From the NCBI RefSeq assembly GCF_000425845.1, contig NZ_KE384463.1, positions 66,169 through 130,168 of the forward strand: a stretch of DNA of 64,000 nt, written 5' to 3'. Each line of letters starts with the position of its first letter. The stretch's first letter is position 1. Below the pieces are notes generated by a model. That model was not told where the DNA came from and ran no database searches. It saw only the letters and a program-made list of their open reading frames with translations. Source of the stretch: Jeotgalicoccus psychrophilus DSM 19085. GTDB lineage: Bacteria; Bacillota; Bacilli; Staphylococcales; Salinicoccaceae. Positions 56,934 through 64,000 of the stretch are shown here, one piece after another. Made by a program: the position numbers and the translations under genes.

Positions 56934-58132
56934 AATTTGACCACATATTAATCCGCTACGGAGAACTGACGCTGAAAACAAAAAACAGAAAAATGTTTGT
57001 GAATGCGCTCCGTGACCGTATGCGAAAGGCACTGAAACAATACGACGTGCAGATTAAAGCGAACCGCGACCGTGCTTATATTGTTTTAAACGAAGAAGAC
57101 CCGCATGAAATTATCGATAAGTTAACAAATATCAGCGGAATTTTAAGTATGTCACCGGTTGTCAGACTGGAAAAAACAGACGAGGCAATGAAGGAAACAG
57201 CACTTAAATTTGCACATGAAATCGAAGCTGGTTATTCATTTAAAATTGAAGTGAAACGTGCAGACAAACAGTACCATCTGGACACATACGGAGTGCAGCA
57301 GCTGCTCGGTGATTACGTAACAATGAATACGTCACACCTTACAGTTAATGTGAAAAAACCGGATTATAAAATACTTGCTGAAATTAGACCCGACGCGATT
57401 TACATGTACTATGAAACGATTAAAGGACTTGGCGGACTCCCGCTTGGTACAGGCGGCAAAGCACTGTTAATGCTGTCGGGCGGCATCGACTCACCGGTCG
57501 CAGGTATCGATATTATGCGCCGTGGAGTGGAAATCGAAGCAATTCACTTCCATTCTCCTCCGTATACGAGCCCGCAGGCAACAGACAAAGTCAAAGCACT
57601 TGTCGACATTATGAGTGAAAGAACAGGCTTCGATATTAAACTTCACATCGTGCCGTTCACAGAACTGCAGACGACATTATATGACCGCATTCCGGACAAC
57701 CTGTCGATGACATCAACACGACGTATTATGCTCCGTATTGCTGAGAAATTGACAATGCAGATTGGCGGAGAAGCAGTCGTTAACGGTGAGAACTTAGGTC
57801 AGGTTGCGTCTCAGACACTGACGAGCATGTTTGCGATAAATGAAGTAACAACACTGCCGGTACTGCGTCCGTTACTCACTTTAGAGAAAAACGATATCGT
57901 TAAAATGGCGAAAAATATGGGCACATATGAAACATCAATCCTGCCATTTGAGGACTGCTGTACAATATTTAAACCAAAAGCACCGAAGACCAAACCATCA
58001 TTAGAATCGGTTAAGAAATTTGAGAAAGCTGTAGATTTTGAACCGATGATTGAAAAAGCGATGGAAAATATTGAAGTCTATATGCCATCTAAAAAAGAAG
58101 ATAGTAAAGAAGAATTCAGCGATCTGCTGTAG
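56930..58132 (+). CDS. thiI: tRNA 4-thiouridine synthetase ThiI
   Basis: 400 residues. NFLD/THUMP N-terminal domains (about 1-165), then the PP-loop ATP-pyrophosphatase motif SGGIDSPVAG (S183 onward). There is no C-terminal rhodanese domain, the normal form in Bacillaceae and Staphylococcaceae; the conserved cysteine pair C345/C346 (FEDCCTIF) is present instead. It makes s4U8 in tRNA, using sulfur from the adjacent desulfurase. Confidence 0.95.
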   Translation: MKFDHILIRYGELTLKTKNRKMFVNALRDRMRKALKQYDVQIKANRDRAYIVLNEEDPHEIIDKLTNISGILSMSPVVRLEKTDEAMKETALKFAHEIEAGYSFKIEVKRADKQYHLDTYGVQQLLGDYVTMNTSHLTVNVKKPDYKILAEIRPDAIYMYYETIKGLGGLPLGTGGKALLMLSGGIDSPVAGIDIMRRGVEIEAIHFHSPPYTSPQATDKVKALVDIMSERTGFDIKLHIVPFTELQTTLYDRIPDNLSMTSTRRIMLRIAEKLTMQIGGEAVVNGENLGQVASQTLTSMFAINEVTTLPVLRPLLTLEKNDIVKMAKNMGTYETSILPFEDCCTIFKPKAPKTKPSLESVKKFEKAVDFEPMIEKAMENIEVYMPSKKEDSKEEFSDLL

Positions 58133-58143
58133 AAATATAATTA

Positions 58144-58172
58144 CCTCCGAGAGTTTAACTTTCGGAGGTTTT
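58144..58172 (+). terminator. Terminator after thiI
   Basis: CCTCCGA-AGTT/AACT-TCGGAGG stem followed by TTTTATT. Confidence 0.85.
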
Positions 58173-58217
58173 ATTATATAGTCGGAATTAAGTACGGGGG
58201 TAAAGTGGAGGGATTTA

Positions 58218-58382
58218 ATGAAAAGCTTAGGGTTTTTATGTCTGCTTGTTGTCATTCTTTTATTTGTGACACTGGCACTTGATTTACATAATTTTGGTCT
58301 GCTGACATACGGTCTGGGATTTAGCTTAACAATATTAAGTATATTTTTCTTTAAAGCATCGGTTGAAGCTGGCCAGAAATAG
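58218..58382 (+). CDS. Small two-helix membrane protein
   Basis: 54 residues from ATG 58218 with a strong GGAGGG site 5 bases upstream. Two hydrophobic segments (LGFLCLLVVILLFVTLAL and LLTYGLGFSLTILSIFFF) joined by DLHNFG, with a short polar end (KASVEAGQK). No family recognised. It sits after the thiI terminator and directly before repeat array A2. Ribosome site and hydrophobic pattern support a real gene. Confidence 0.65.
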   Translation: MKSLGFLCLLVVILLFVTLALDLHNFGLLTYGLGFSLTILSIFFFKASVEAGQK

Positions 58383-58410
58383 GTGATATATACTGCTATA
58401 TGAAGTTGAT

Positions 58411-58690
58411 TCACAACGGTGAACCGCCGTTGTGAACCGAGAGTGCTGGAATGACAACAGGGAACCGCCGTTGTGAACCGAGAGCCTTGGAATGACAACG
58501 GGGAACCGCCGTTGTGAACCGGGAGGGCTGGAATGACAACAGGGAACCGCCGTTGTGAACCGAGAGTGCTGGAATGACAACAGGGAACCGCCGTTGTGAA
58601 CCGAGAGTGCTGGAATGACAACAGGGAACCGCCGTTGTGAACCGGGAGCGCTGGAATGACAACAGGGAACCGCCGTTGTCATTCCAAGCG
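58411..58690. repeat. Tandem array A2, seven 41-bp units
   Basis: ACCGCCGTTGTGAAC recurs at 58423, 58464, 58505, 58546, 58587 and 58628, and ACCGCCGTTGTCATT at 58669, all exactly 41 bp apart. Unit dyad: GTTGTGAACC against GGAATGACAAC. The array is inverted relative to array A1 at the left edge. It lies between a small plus-strand gene and the convergent cytidine deaminase gene. All three minus-strand frames stay open, giving false ORFs. Confidence 0.95.
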
Positions 58691-58782
58691 AGAGAACGCC
58701 CAAACTCCACCGCAATAACTCCGTATAAATCAAAAAAGTCAGCCCGGACAATCAAATCCCAGGTCTGACTTTAATTTTTCAG

Positions 58783-59166
58783 CTATACATCCCAGCGCTC
58801 GGGCAGCAGTTCGCTCAATGGAAAGAGTCTGTCACCAGGAAGGTGGACAGCGCAGTCATAATTCTTATTATGAATCTGCACGATAAATTCCCGGCACCTG
58901 CCGCACGGCGGAAGTATCCGCCCGTCACGGTGCACCGCGATAATTTCTTTTATCCTTGTTTCCCCTGCTGTAACCATCGCTGCGATTGCTGAGTGTTCTG
59001 CGCAGAAACCGATTGAGCATGCAACATCGATAGCGACGCCTGTATAGACATTATCGTCTTTAGTAAGCAGGGCGGATGCAACGTATCCTGCTTTGCCATT
59101 TCTCGCAAGCTTTCTCGGCCGCAGCGTATTTTTAGCTATTGTCTGCAAATCATATTTTTCTATCAT
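58783..59166 (-). CDS. Cytidine deaminase-like protein
   Basis: 127 residues. Zinc site C55-A-E57 in GFCAEHSAI and C88/C91 in PPCGRCREF, with E57 as proton shuttle. It resembles tetrameric cytidine/blasticidin-type deaminases; the residue context AIDVACSIGFCAEHSAIAAMV is nearer the latter subgroup. Pyrimidine salvage is the likely role, substrate not certain. AAGGCGG upstream; 15 bp after nadK2 in the same direction. Confidence 0.85.
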   Translation of the reverse strand: MIEKYDLQTIAKNTLRPRKLARNGKAGYVASALLTKDDNVYTGVAIDVACSIGFCAEHSAIAAMVTAGETRIKEIIAVHRDGRILPPCGRCREFIVQIHNKNYDCAVHLPGDRLFPLSELLPERWDV

Positions 59167-59181
59167 ATTAAACTGCCGCCT

Positions 59182-59979
59182 TTACAGGAAGTTTCTCTGT
59201 GCTTTGTGCCAGAATGTATTGTTGTGGAGTCTGATTGTGTTAATTTTTTTATCGCTTAATTTAACACTGACTTTTTCAGTGTTCTGTACGCTTAATGCTT
59301 CGTTATCCATACTCATGATTGGATAGTAATCGTCAGATTGATCGATAACGAGAGTGATTGGACGCTCTTTTGATAACAGAAAACTTGTGCCGAGTGTACG
59401 GTGGTTATTATTGTTTACACTGCCGAGTTCAGTGACCTGCATCGCATTGACCAGCGGGTCAACGACAGCACCGCCAAGCGACTTGTTATAGCCCGTGGAG
59501 CCGGTCGGTGTTGATATCACAATACCGTCACCGTTAAAGTGTTCGAACAGAAAGTCTTCTATGTAAAGATCCATTTTTATCGTGCGGACTAAACTCGAAC
59601 GCAGCGTAAATTCATTCAGACAGTAGTTTGGCTGATTGTTATTTACCTTTACTTCAATTACAGGATAGCTGCGTGTTTCGAAGTTATTCAATTTAAAGAC
59701 CTGTCTGATTTCTAATAGATTATGGTAATTAAAATCTACATACATATAGTTTTTCTCTTTAATACCGATGCCGATATACATGCAGTCGTTTCTGAAATCG
59801 TTCTTTCTAACCGCCTGTAAGAAGGCGCCGTCTCCTCCGATGGATGCTACAATACTCGCCTCATTACAGTTTTCAACAGTTTTAATTCCGATATCTGCAA
59901 AAAGATTTTCGAGATCACTGACAATCTTTTTTGAATTCTTATTGTTTGGTTCAAAGAAATAAATAGTGTTATTTGTCAT
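59182..59979 (-). CDS. nadK2: NAD kinase (NadK2-type)
   Basis: 265 residues. GGDG at 48-51 (ASIGGDGAFLQA), NEFTLRSS-type NE motif (LNEFTLRSS) and TPTGSTGYNKS are intact. Phosphorylates NAD to NADP. Position near sppA matches B. subtilis NadK2 (YtdI). TAGGAG precedes the ATG. Likely co-transcribed with the deaminase gene. Confidence 0.93.
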   Translation of the reverse strand: MTNNTIYFFEPNNKNSKKIVSDLENLFADIGIKTVENCNEASIVASIGGDGAFLQAVRKNDFRNDCMYIGIGIKEKNYMYVDFNYHNLLEIRQVFKLNNFETRSYPVIEVKVNNNQPNYCLNEFTLRSSLVRTIKMDLYIEDFLFEHFNGDGIVISTPTGSTGYNKSLGGAVVDPLVNAMQVTELGSVNNNNHRTLGTSFLLSKERPITLVIDQSDDYYPIMSMDNEALSVQNTEKVSVKLSDKKINTIRLHNNTFWHKAQRNFL

Positions 59980-60184
59980 ATTTAACGTACTCCTATATCA
60001 AAATAATTCATTTATACATTTAAATTTTCGAATAATATTGGGAAATAAGTAAATTATTGCTAAAATTAATAGTTCTGTATTCTATTAAAAACTCATTAAT
60101 ATGATTAGTTCAAATTATATACTAGTGAGTCATTTTATGCATGACCGAATGCTGAGTATGTCCAAATATGAAAGGGGGGAGTTC

Positions 60185-60712
60185 TTGAAGAAAGAGATGA
60201 AAATAGCGGTGACTGTTTTTCTGATTATCCTTGCGATTGTCCTGGCGGCAGGTATAATTTACTTTGTTTATACAGACTACGGCAAGACCTCGGGGAATGA
60301 ACAGGCAGAATCATCAGTTGATCCGGACGGCGAGATTCAGCGTCTGTTGGAAACTGATAAAAAAATCGAGTTTGACGACACTGCAAATTCAGAAGGGGAG
60401 CCTTCGGAATGGAACTTCTCTGATGATCTTCATAAAATGACACATCAGAAAGTTAAAGCGGAGATTAAATGGGGCAGTTTGGAAATTACAAAAGAGCGTA
60501 TTAACAACATGCTTACAACGGCAGAGAAATCTGATTATCAGTACAAAGATTTTTACATAGAAACATTATCAGCCTGGCAGCAGGGTGATTTTACGAATGC
60601 TGTGCAGGTACATAACGTCATATGGAAATCACAAGACGGGAGTATCGGTATTGCGACCGGTCTTTTAACAGAAAAAGAAGAAATGGAATATAAGGCGAAA
60701 CATTTTGATTAA
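60185..60712 (+). CDS. Membrane-anchored protein, DUF6241-like
   Basis: 175 residues from TTG 60185, which suits the AAAGGGGGG at 60170-60180; ATG at 60197 is an alternative. A single N-terminal helix (about 6-27, IAVTVFLIILAIVLAAGIIYFVY) is followed by an acidic linker and an extracytoplasmic domain containing HKMTHQKVKAEIKWGSLEIT, which resembles DUF6241 proteins of Bacillales. Function unknown. Divergent from nadK2. Confidence 0.75.
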   Translation: MKKEMKIAVTVFLIILAIVLAAGIIYFVYTDYGKTSGNEQAESSVDPDGEIQRLLETDKKIEFDDTANSEGEPSEWNFSDDLHKMTHQKVKAEIKWGSLEITKERINNMLTTAEKSDYQYKDFYIETLSAWQQGDFTNAVQVHNVIWKSQDGSIGIATGLLTEKEEMEYKAKHFD

Positions 60713-60742
60713 AAAAGACATCTCCGGATGTCTTTTTTAATT
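60711..60742 (+). terminator. Terminator after the DUF6241-like gene
   Basis: AAAAAAGACATC, TCC, GGATGTCTTTTTT symmetrical stem-loop overlapping the stop codon. Confidence 0.92.
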
Positions 60743-60856
60743 TCTAATACATGTTAAGCGGTCATAAAGTTGATATAAACAAATCATGCTGCCAGGCGAA
60801 ACACATACAAAAAAGTGTTATCATAAAACTGACTTTTAAATAGAGGAGGATGTTTC

Positions 60857-61858
60857 ATGAAAAGAATTATCGCGTTAGTTTCAGCAATAGCGCTGGTCAT
60901 CCTCGGTCTCGGTGCGTCATTTATGACGTCGCTGTGGGCGAGTGACTGGGAAGATATGTTTAATGAATTTTCAGGTGCAAATGAACCGGTGAGTCAGGTG
61001 CTTGAAGAAGGGGACGCCGGCAATAAAATTGCTGTTGTAAACTTTGATGGTGTCATTCAGGATACGGGGACTACCGGCAGCGGAATGTTCGCTACAGAAG
61101 GCTATGATCACCAAATGACAATTCAGGCCTTAAAAGATATTGCAGCTGAAGATACATACAGTGCAGTACTGCTCAATGTTAACTCGCCGGGCGGCGGTGT
61201 CTTCGAAAGTGCGGAGATACATAAATATCTGATGGAAATTAAAGAAAGCGGCAAGACAATTTACAGCTCGATGGGCAACATGGCAGCGTCAGGCGGCTAT
61301 TATGTTTCAGCACCGGCTGATCAAATCTTTGCTACAGATGAAACAATCACCGGATCAATCGGTGTCATTATGCAGAGCATGAACTACACTGAGCTCGCTG
61401 AAAACGTCGGAATTTCCTACGATGTGTATAAGAGCGGTGAAATGAAAGACATGATGTCTGCTTCACGCGAAGCAACTGAAGAAGAGCAGGATTACCTGCA
61501 GAGTATCGTCGATACGATGTTCCAGGATTTCGTTGATGTTGTTGCGGACGGACGCGGCATGTCTGAAGAACAGGTAAGAGAACTTGCTGACGGCAGAATT
61601 TATCTCGGCGGCGAAGCAATTGAAAACGGTCTTGTTGACCAGCAGGGTTACTTTGACGATGCGCTTGCTGCATTGAAAGAAGAAGTCGGCGGCACTCCGC
61701 AAGTAGTGGAAATCGGCGGCGCACAAACAACATCATTCCCGTTCGGCGTTAAAATCCAAAGCGCAATAGAAAGTATTACAGGCGGCGGAGAAGTGAAAAT
61801 GGTTCAGGAACTGATAAACAACCGTCAGGGTGTAGAGCCGATGTATCTATATGAATAA
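60857..61858 (+). CDS. sppA: Signal peptide peptidase SppA
   Basis: 333 residues, short Gram-positive form. An N-terminal signal anchor (about 4-25) is followed by the S49 domain facing outside: oxyanion region NVNSPGGGVFESAEI, nucleophile S145 in NMAASGGYYVSAP, general base K197 in YKSGEMKDMMS. It degrades signal peptides and other membrane-released peptides. AGAGGAGG upstream. 12 bp before the RDD gene, the same pairing as in Bacillus. Confidence 0.95.
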   Translation: MKRIIALVSAIALVILGLGASFMTSLWASDWEDMFNEFSGANEPVSQVLEEGDAGNKIAVVNFDGVIQDTGTTGSGMFATEGYDHQMTIQALKDIAAEDTYSAVLLNVNSPGGGVFESAEIHKYLMEIKESGKTIYSSMGNMAASGGYYVSAPADQIFATDETITGSIGVIMQSMNYTELAENVGISYDVYKSGEMKDMMSASREATEEEQDYLQSIVDTMFQDFVDVVADGRGMSEEQVRELADGRIYLGGEAIENGLVDQQGYFDDALAALKEEVGGTPQVVEIGGAQTTSFPFGVKIQSAIESITGGGEVKMVQELINNRQGVEPMYLYE

Positions 61859-61870
61859 GGAGGAATTTCG

Positions 61871-62455
61871 ATGGAAGAGAATAATGGAATTGTAAGAAAA
61901 GATACCGATTATATCCAGCAGCTGGATTACATGACGCATGCTTCCTTTTTCCCGAGATTCATCAGCTACATTATAGATATTATCGTGCTGTGGGCAGTGG
62001 CCCAGCTGACAATCGTACCGATTTTAACGGTGCTTGAAGTCAGGGACGTCTATTTTGGAATTGAAGCATTGTCGATTGAAAACATTTCGACGACGCTGCT
62101 GTACTTCATCTACTTTACACTGATGACTTATTTCCTTAAGCAAACATTAGGTAAAATGATTTTAGGTATCAGTGTTATCTCAGCAAAAGGCACGAAACTG
62201 ACATTCAGCCAAGTGTTCTTCAGAGAAACTGTAGGCAGAGTCATTTCAAATGCACTGCTGTATTTGCCATATCTTGCAGTATTATTTACCGACTCAAAAA
62301 TCGGACTGCATGACTTTATCGGTGATACGTATGCGGTTAATAATAAATATAAAGAATACGGCGACGTAATTAAGAGCGAAATGCATCCGGATACCGCTCA
62401 CAAATTACAAGAAAAAGAAGAAATCAGCCACGTGTCGGACCGAACTTTCCAATAA
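61871..62455 (+). CDS. RDD-family membrane protein (YteJ-like)
   Basis: 194 residues. The RDD domain starts with FFPRFISYIIDIIVLWAVAQL, with the family R and D residues, and continues through three helices to TLGKMILGISVISAKGTKLTF and FRETVGRVISNALLYLPYLAVL. In B. subtilis the neighbour YteJ modulates SppA; by position the same is inferred here. AAGGAGG upstream. Confidence 0.88.
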   Translation: MEENNGIVRKDTDYIQQLDYMTHASFFPRFISYIIDIIVLWAVAQLTIVPILTVLEVRDVYFGIEALSIENISTTLLYFIYFTLMTYFLKQTLGKMILGISVISAKGTKLTFSQVFFRETVGRVISNALLYLPYLAVLFTDSKIGLHDFIGDTYAVNNKYKEYGDVIKSEMHPDTAHKLQEKEEISHVSDRTFQ

Positions 62456-62471
62456 AGCCGATGTTAAGTGT

Positions 62472-62534
62472 TTGAAGCGGCGACAGTGATATAATATAAT
62501 CAAGTTAACTAGGGCTATCCTATTCGGATAGTCC
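62472..62534 (+). promoter_or_regulatory. Promoter and 5'-terminal hairpin of the ytxK-ackA transcript
   Basis: TTGAAG (62472-62477) and TATAAT (62495-62500), 17-bp spacing. A hairpin GGGCTATCC/GGATAGTCC (62512-62534) would form within the first bases of the RNA and is followed by a short T-rich run, so it is a 5' stabiliser or a weak attenuator. Confidence 0.55.
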
Positions 62535-62560
62535 ATATTTTGTTTAAAGAGGGATATTTA

Positions 62561-63460
62561 ATGGCCAAAACTACGATGGAACAAGTATATGAAGAACTGA
62601 TTACCAGAATAGATGAGATTGTCAAAAACGATGAAAAACCAAGATTGGAAGCATTAGCAGAAAGTTTGCTGCAAGTAAATGCAGAAGGTTCGATGAGTGA
62701 CCTTAGAAAAGCGTTCCAGTTTGCTTACCTCTACCAGGTAAAAGAAGAACCTGTACAAAGCAATCACCAGCTGACGCCGGATGCGATCGGTTACTTAGTC
62801 GCTCATATTATCGATTTATTTACTGCAGGAAAAGAAACTGAACTGATGGATGTCGGCAGCGGTACAGGACACCTTGCAATGACAGTGAAAGAAATGGTCG
62901 ACAATGTAAACCTTTCAGGTGTTGAAGTGGACCCGGCACTCGCAGAAATTAATGCAAACTTATGTGAGTTCTTAAAAGTGCCGATGTACATTCACCCGCA
63001 AAACGTTATTGAACCGAGCAGGATTCCGTCAGCAGAAATTGCAATCGGAGACTTACCTGTCGGTTATTACCCGCTCCCGGCTGTGGATTACAAAACAGCA
63101 TTTTCAGAAGGCCAGAGCTACGCTCACCTGCTTATGCTTGAAGCGGGCATGAACTTAGTGAAAGATGACGGCTTAGGTGTGTTTATCGTACCGTCAAATA
63201 TGCTTGAAGAAAATAACGAGACGATAAAAAAATATATTTCCGAAGATGCGTCATTGCTGATGTTCTTAAACTTACCGGCAACAATCTTTAAAACGGAAAA
63301 ACAGCGTAAATCAATTATTGTACTGAAAAAAGGATTCTCGCCGCTTGTGAACAACGAAGTGCTGATCGGCGATGTGCCTGATTTTAAAAATGCCGAGAAA
63401 ATGCAGGAGTTTTTACGTCAGCTGAACGATTGGTATGAACAATACAGCGGAAAGCAGTGA
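62561..63460 (+). CDS. ytxK: YtxK-like class I SAM-dependent methyltransferase
   Basis: 299 residues from ATG 62561 (AGAGGG upstream). SAM motif [14 protein letters not shown], acidic loop GVEVDPA, and the catalytic-site motif DLPVGYYP in the place of NPPY of N6-adenine methyltransferases. In Firmicutes it nearly always precedes ackA. The target is unknown; the D-for-N change makes a classic DNA N6-adenine role uncertain. Translation is probably coupled to ackA, 8 bp on. Confidence 0.9.
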   Translation: MAKTTMEQVYEELITRIDEIVKNDEKPRLEALAESLLQVNAEGSMSDLRKAFQFAYLYQVKEEPVQSNHQLTPDAIGYLVAHIIDLFTAGKETELMDVGSGTGHLAMTVKEMVDNVNLSGVEVDPALAEINANLCEFLKVPMYIHPQNVIEPSRIPSAEIAIGDLPVGYYPLPAVDYKTAFSEGQSYAHLLMLEAGMNLVKDDGLGVFIVPSNMLEENNETIKKYISEDASLLMFLNLPATIFKTEKQRKSIIVLKKGFSPLVNNEVLIGDVPDFKNAEKMQEFLRQLNDWYEQYSGKQ

Positions 63461-63467
63461 TAACACC

Positions 63468-64000
63468 ATGACAAAAATTATTGCGATCAATGCCGGCAGT
63501 TCGTCCTTTAAATTTGAACTGTTCAAAATGCCTGAAGAAACTGAAATTGCCCGCGGTTTAGTCGAGAGAATTGGACTCGGCGGCGGGAAATTCACACTCG
63601 CCTATAAGGGCGGACGGGAAACGTTTGAAAGAAACTTTAAAGATCATAAAGAAGCAGTTAACGTCATGCTGGAAGCATTGATAGAAAAGAATATTATTAA
63701 ATCTATGGATGAGATTGAAGGCACCGGGCACCGTGTCGTGCACGGCGGGGAAACATTTACCGAAGCTGTAGTTATCGATGACGAAGTCATCAGAGAAATA
63801 GACAAGCTTGCTGAATTTGCGCCGCTTCACAACCCGGCAAACTTAATGGGTATAGAGGCGATGATGGAACTGCTGCCGTCGGTAACTCACGTGGCAGTAT
63901 TTGATACATCATTCCATCAGACCATGCCGGAAAGCTCGTACTTATACAGTCTGCCTTACAAATATTATAATGACTACCGTATTCGTAAATTCGGCTTTCA
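63468..64000 (+). CDS. ackA: Acetate kinase AckA (partial, runs off the window)
   Basis: About 177 N-terminal residues of a protein normally near 400. The start [20 protein letters not shown] is the acetate-kinase N-terminal signature; [13 protein letters not shown] holds the catalytic arginine region and [14 protein letters not shown] the second family signature. It interconverts acetate/ATP and acetyl phosphate, the overflow route opposite AcsA. The ribosome site (GTGATAACACC) is weak, in line with coupling to ytxK. No frame break up to the edge. Confidence 0.96.
   Translation, partial: MTKIIAINAGSSSFKFELFKMPEETEIARGLVERIGLGGGKFTLAYKGGRETFERNFKDHKEAVNVMLEALIEKNIIKSMDEIEGTGHRVVHGGETFTEAVVIDDEVIREIDKLAEFAPLHNPANLMGIEAMMELLPSVTHVAVFDTSFHQTMPESSYLYSLPYKYYNDYRIRKFGF

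Noticed and set aside
58001-58755. Three overlapping minus-strand ORFs with SFQHSRFTTAVP-type repeats
   Set aside because: They read the same 41-bp array in different frames (41 is not a multiple of 3), have no ribosome sites, and one runs into thiI.

Overview
The window is a gene-dense stretch of a low-to-moderate GC Gram-positive (Firmicutes) chromosome. The gene order follows the Staphylococcaceae/Bacillus 'yt' region closely: ytfP, ytgP/murJ, RsuA-type pseudouridine synthase, pepV, ytmP, trmB, M42 peptidase, ytpQ, ytpR, a ytpS-position gene, murC, DUF948, ytxH, ccpA, acuCBA, acsA, fhs, class A PBP, tyrS, rpsD, fRMsr, ezrA, nifS-like, thiI, nadK2, sppA, RDD, ytxK, ackA. Protein lengths and motifs point to Staphylococcaceae. 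The base composition and accessory genes suggest a Jeotgalicoccus/Salinicoccus-like member rather than Staphylococcus itself, but genus is inference. No rRNA, tRNA, insertion sequence, prophage or CRISPR array is visible.

Layout. 1-6.1 kb: repeat array, flavoprotein, lipid II flippase, RNA modification, a LEA/YtxH-like protein and PepV. 6.1-20.9 kb: small kinase-like protein, TrmB, PatB-type lyase, M42 peptidase, PTS IIC-like protein, YtpQ/YtpR, a degenerate FtsK/SftA-like protein, MurC, envelope stress proteins, CcpA and the convergent acuABC operon. 20.9-31 kb: acsA, fhs, class A PBP, T-box-controlled tyrS and a YjiH permease. 31-50 kb: accessory metabolism and transport (M19 dipeptidase, MFS, a Bce-type two-component/ABC module with a DUF418 protein, a preQ1-riboswitch-controlled queF-yhhQ pair, a GNAT, two M20 amidohydrolases, RocA and a citrate-type transporter). 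50-64 kb: membrane-anchored nuclease, CspA, rpsD, fRMsr, EzrA, NifS/ThiI, cytidine deaminase, NadK2, SppA, RDD protein, YtxK and the start of ackA.

How it fits together. CcpA is encoded here and cre-like sites lie before ccpA, between acuA and acsA, between yjiH and the M19 dipeptidase gene, and before the citrate-type transporter. The window therefore holds a carbon-overflow circuit (acetate activation by AcsA, its control by AcuA/AcuC, acetate kinase at the right edge). RNA-level control is prominent: a tyrosine T-box, a preQ1-I riboswitch, a probable S4 leader, and two candidate leader or small-RNA elements.

The two most unusual things are these. (1) Seven intergenic tandem arrays, in five unrelated sequence families, share the same unit length: 41 bp in six arrays and 42 bp in one. 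Each unit contains a dyad, and six of the seven arrays lie entirely between genes; the seventh is cut by the window edge. (2) The FtsK/SftA-family protein at the ytpS position has lost its Walker A lysine, the Walker B glutamate and the ATQRP-like motif and lacks the gamma domain, yet keeps an intact frame, so it looks like a pseudo-translocase.
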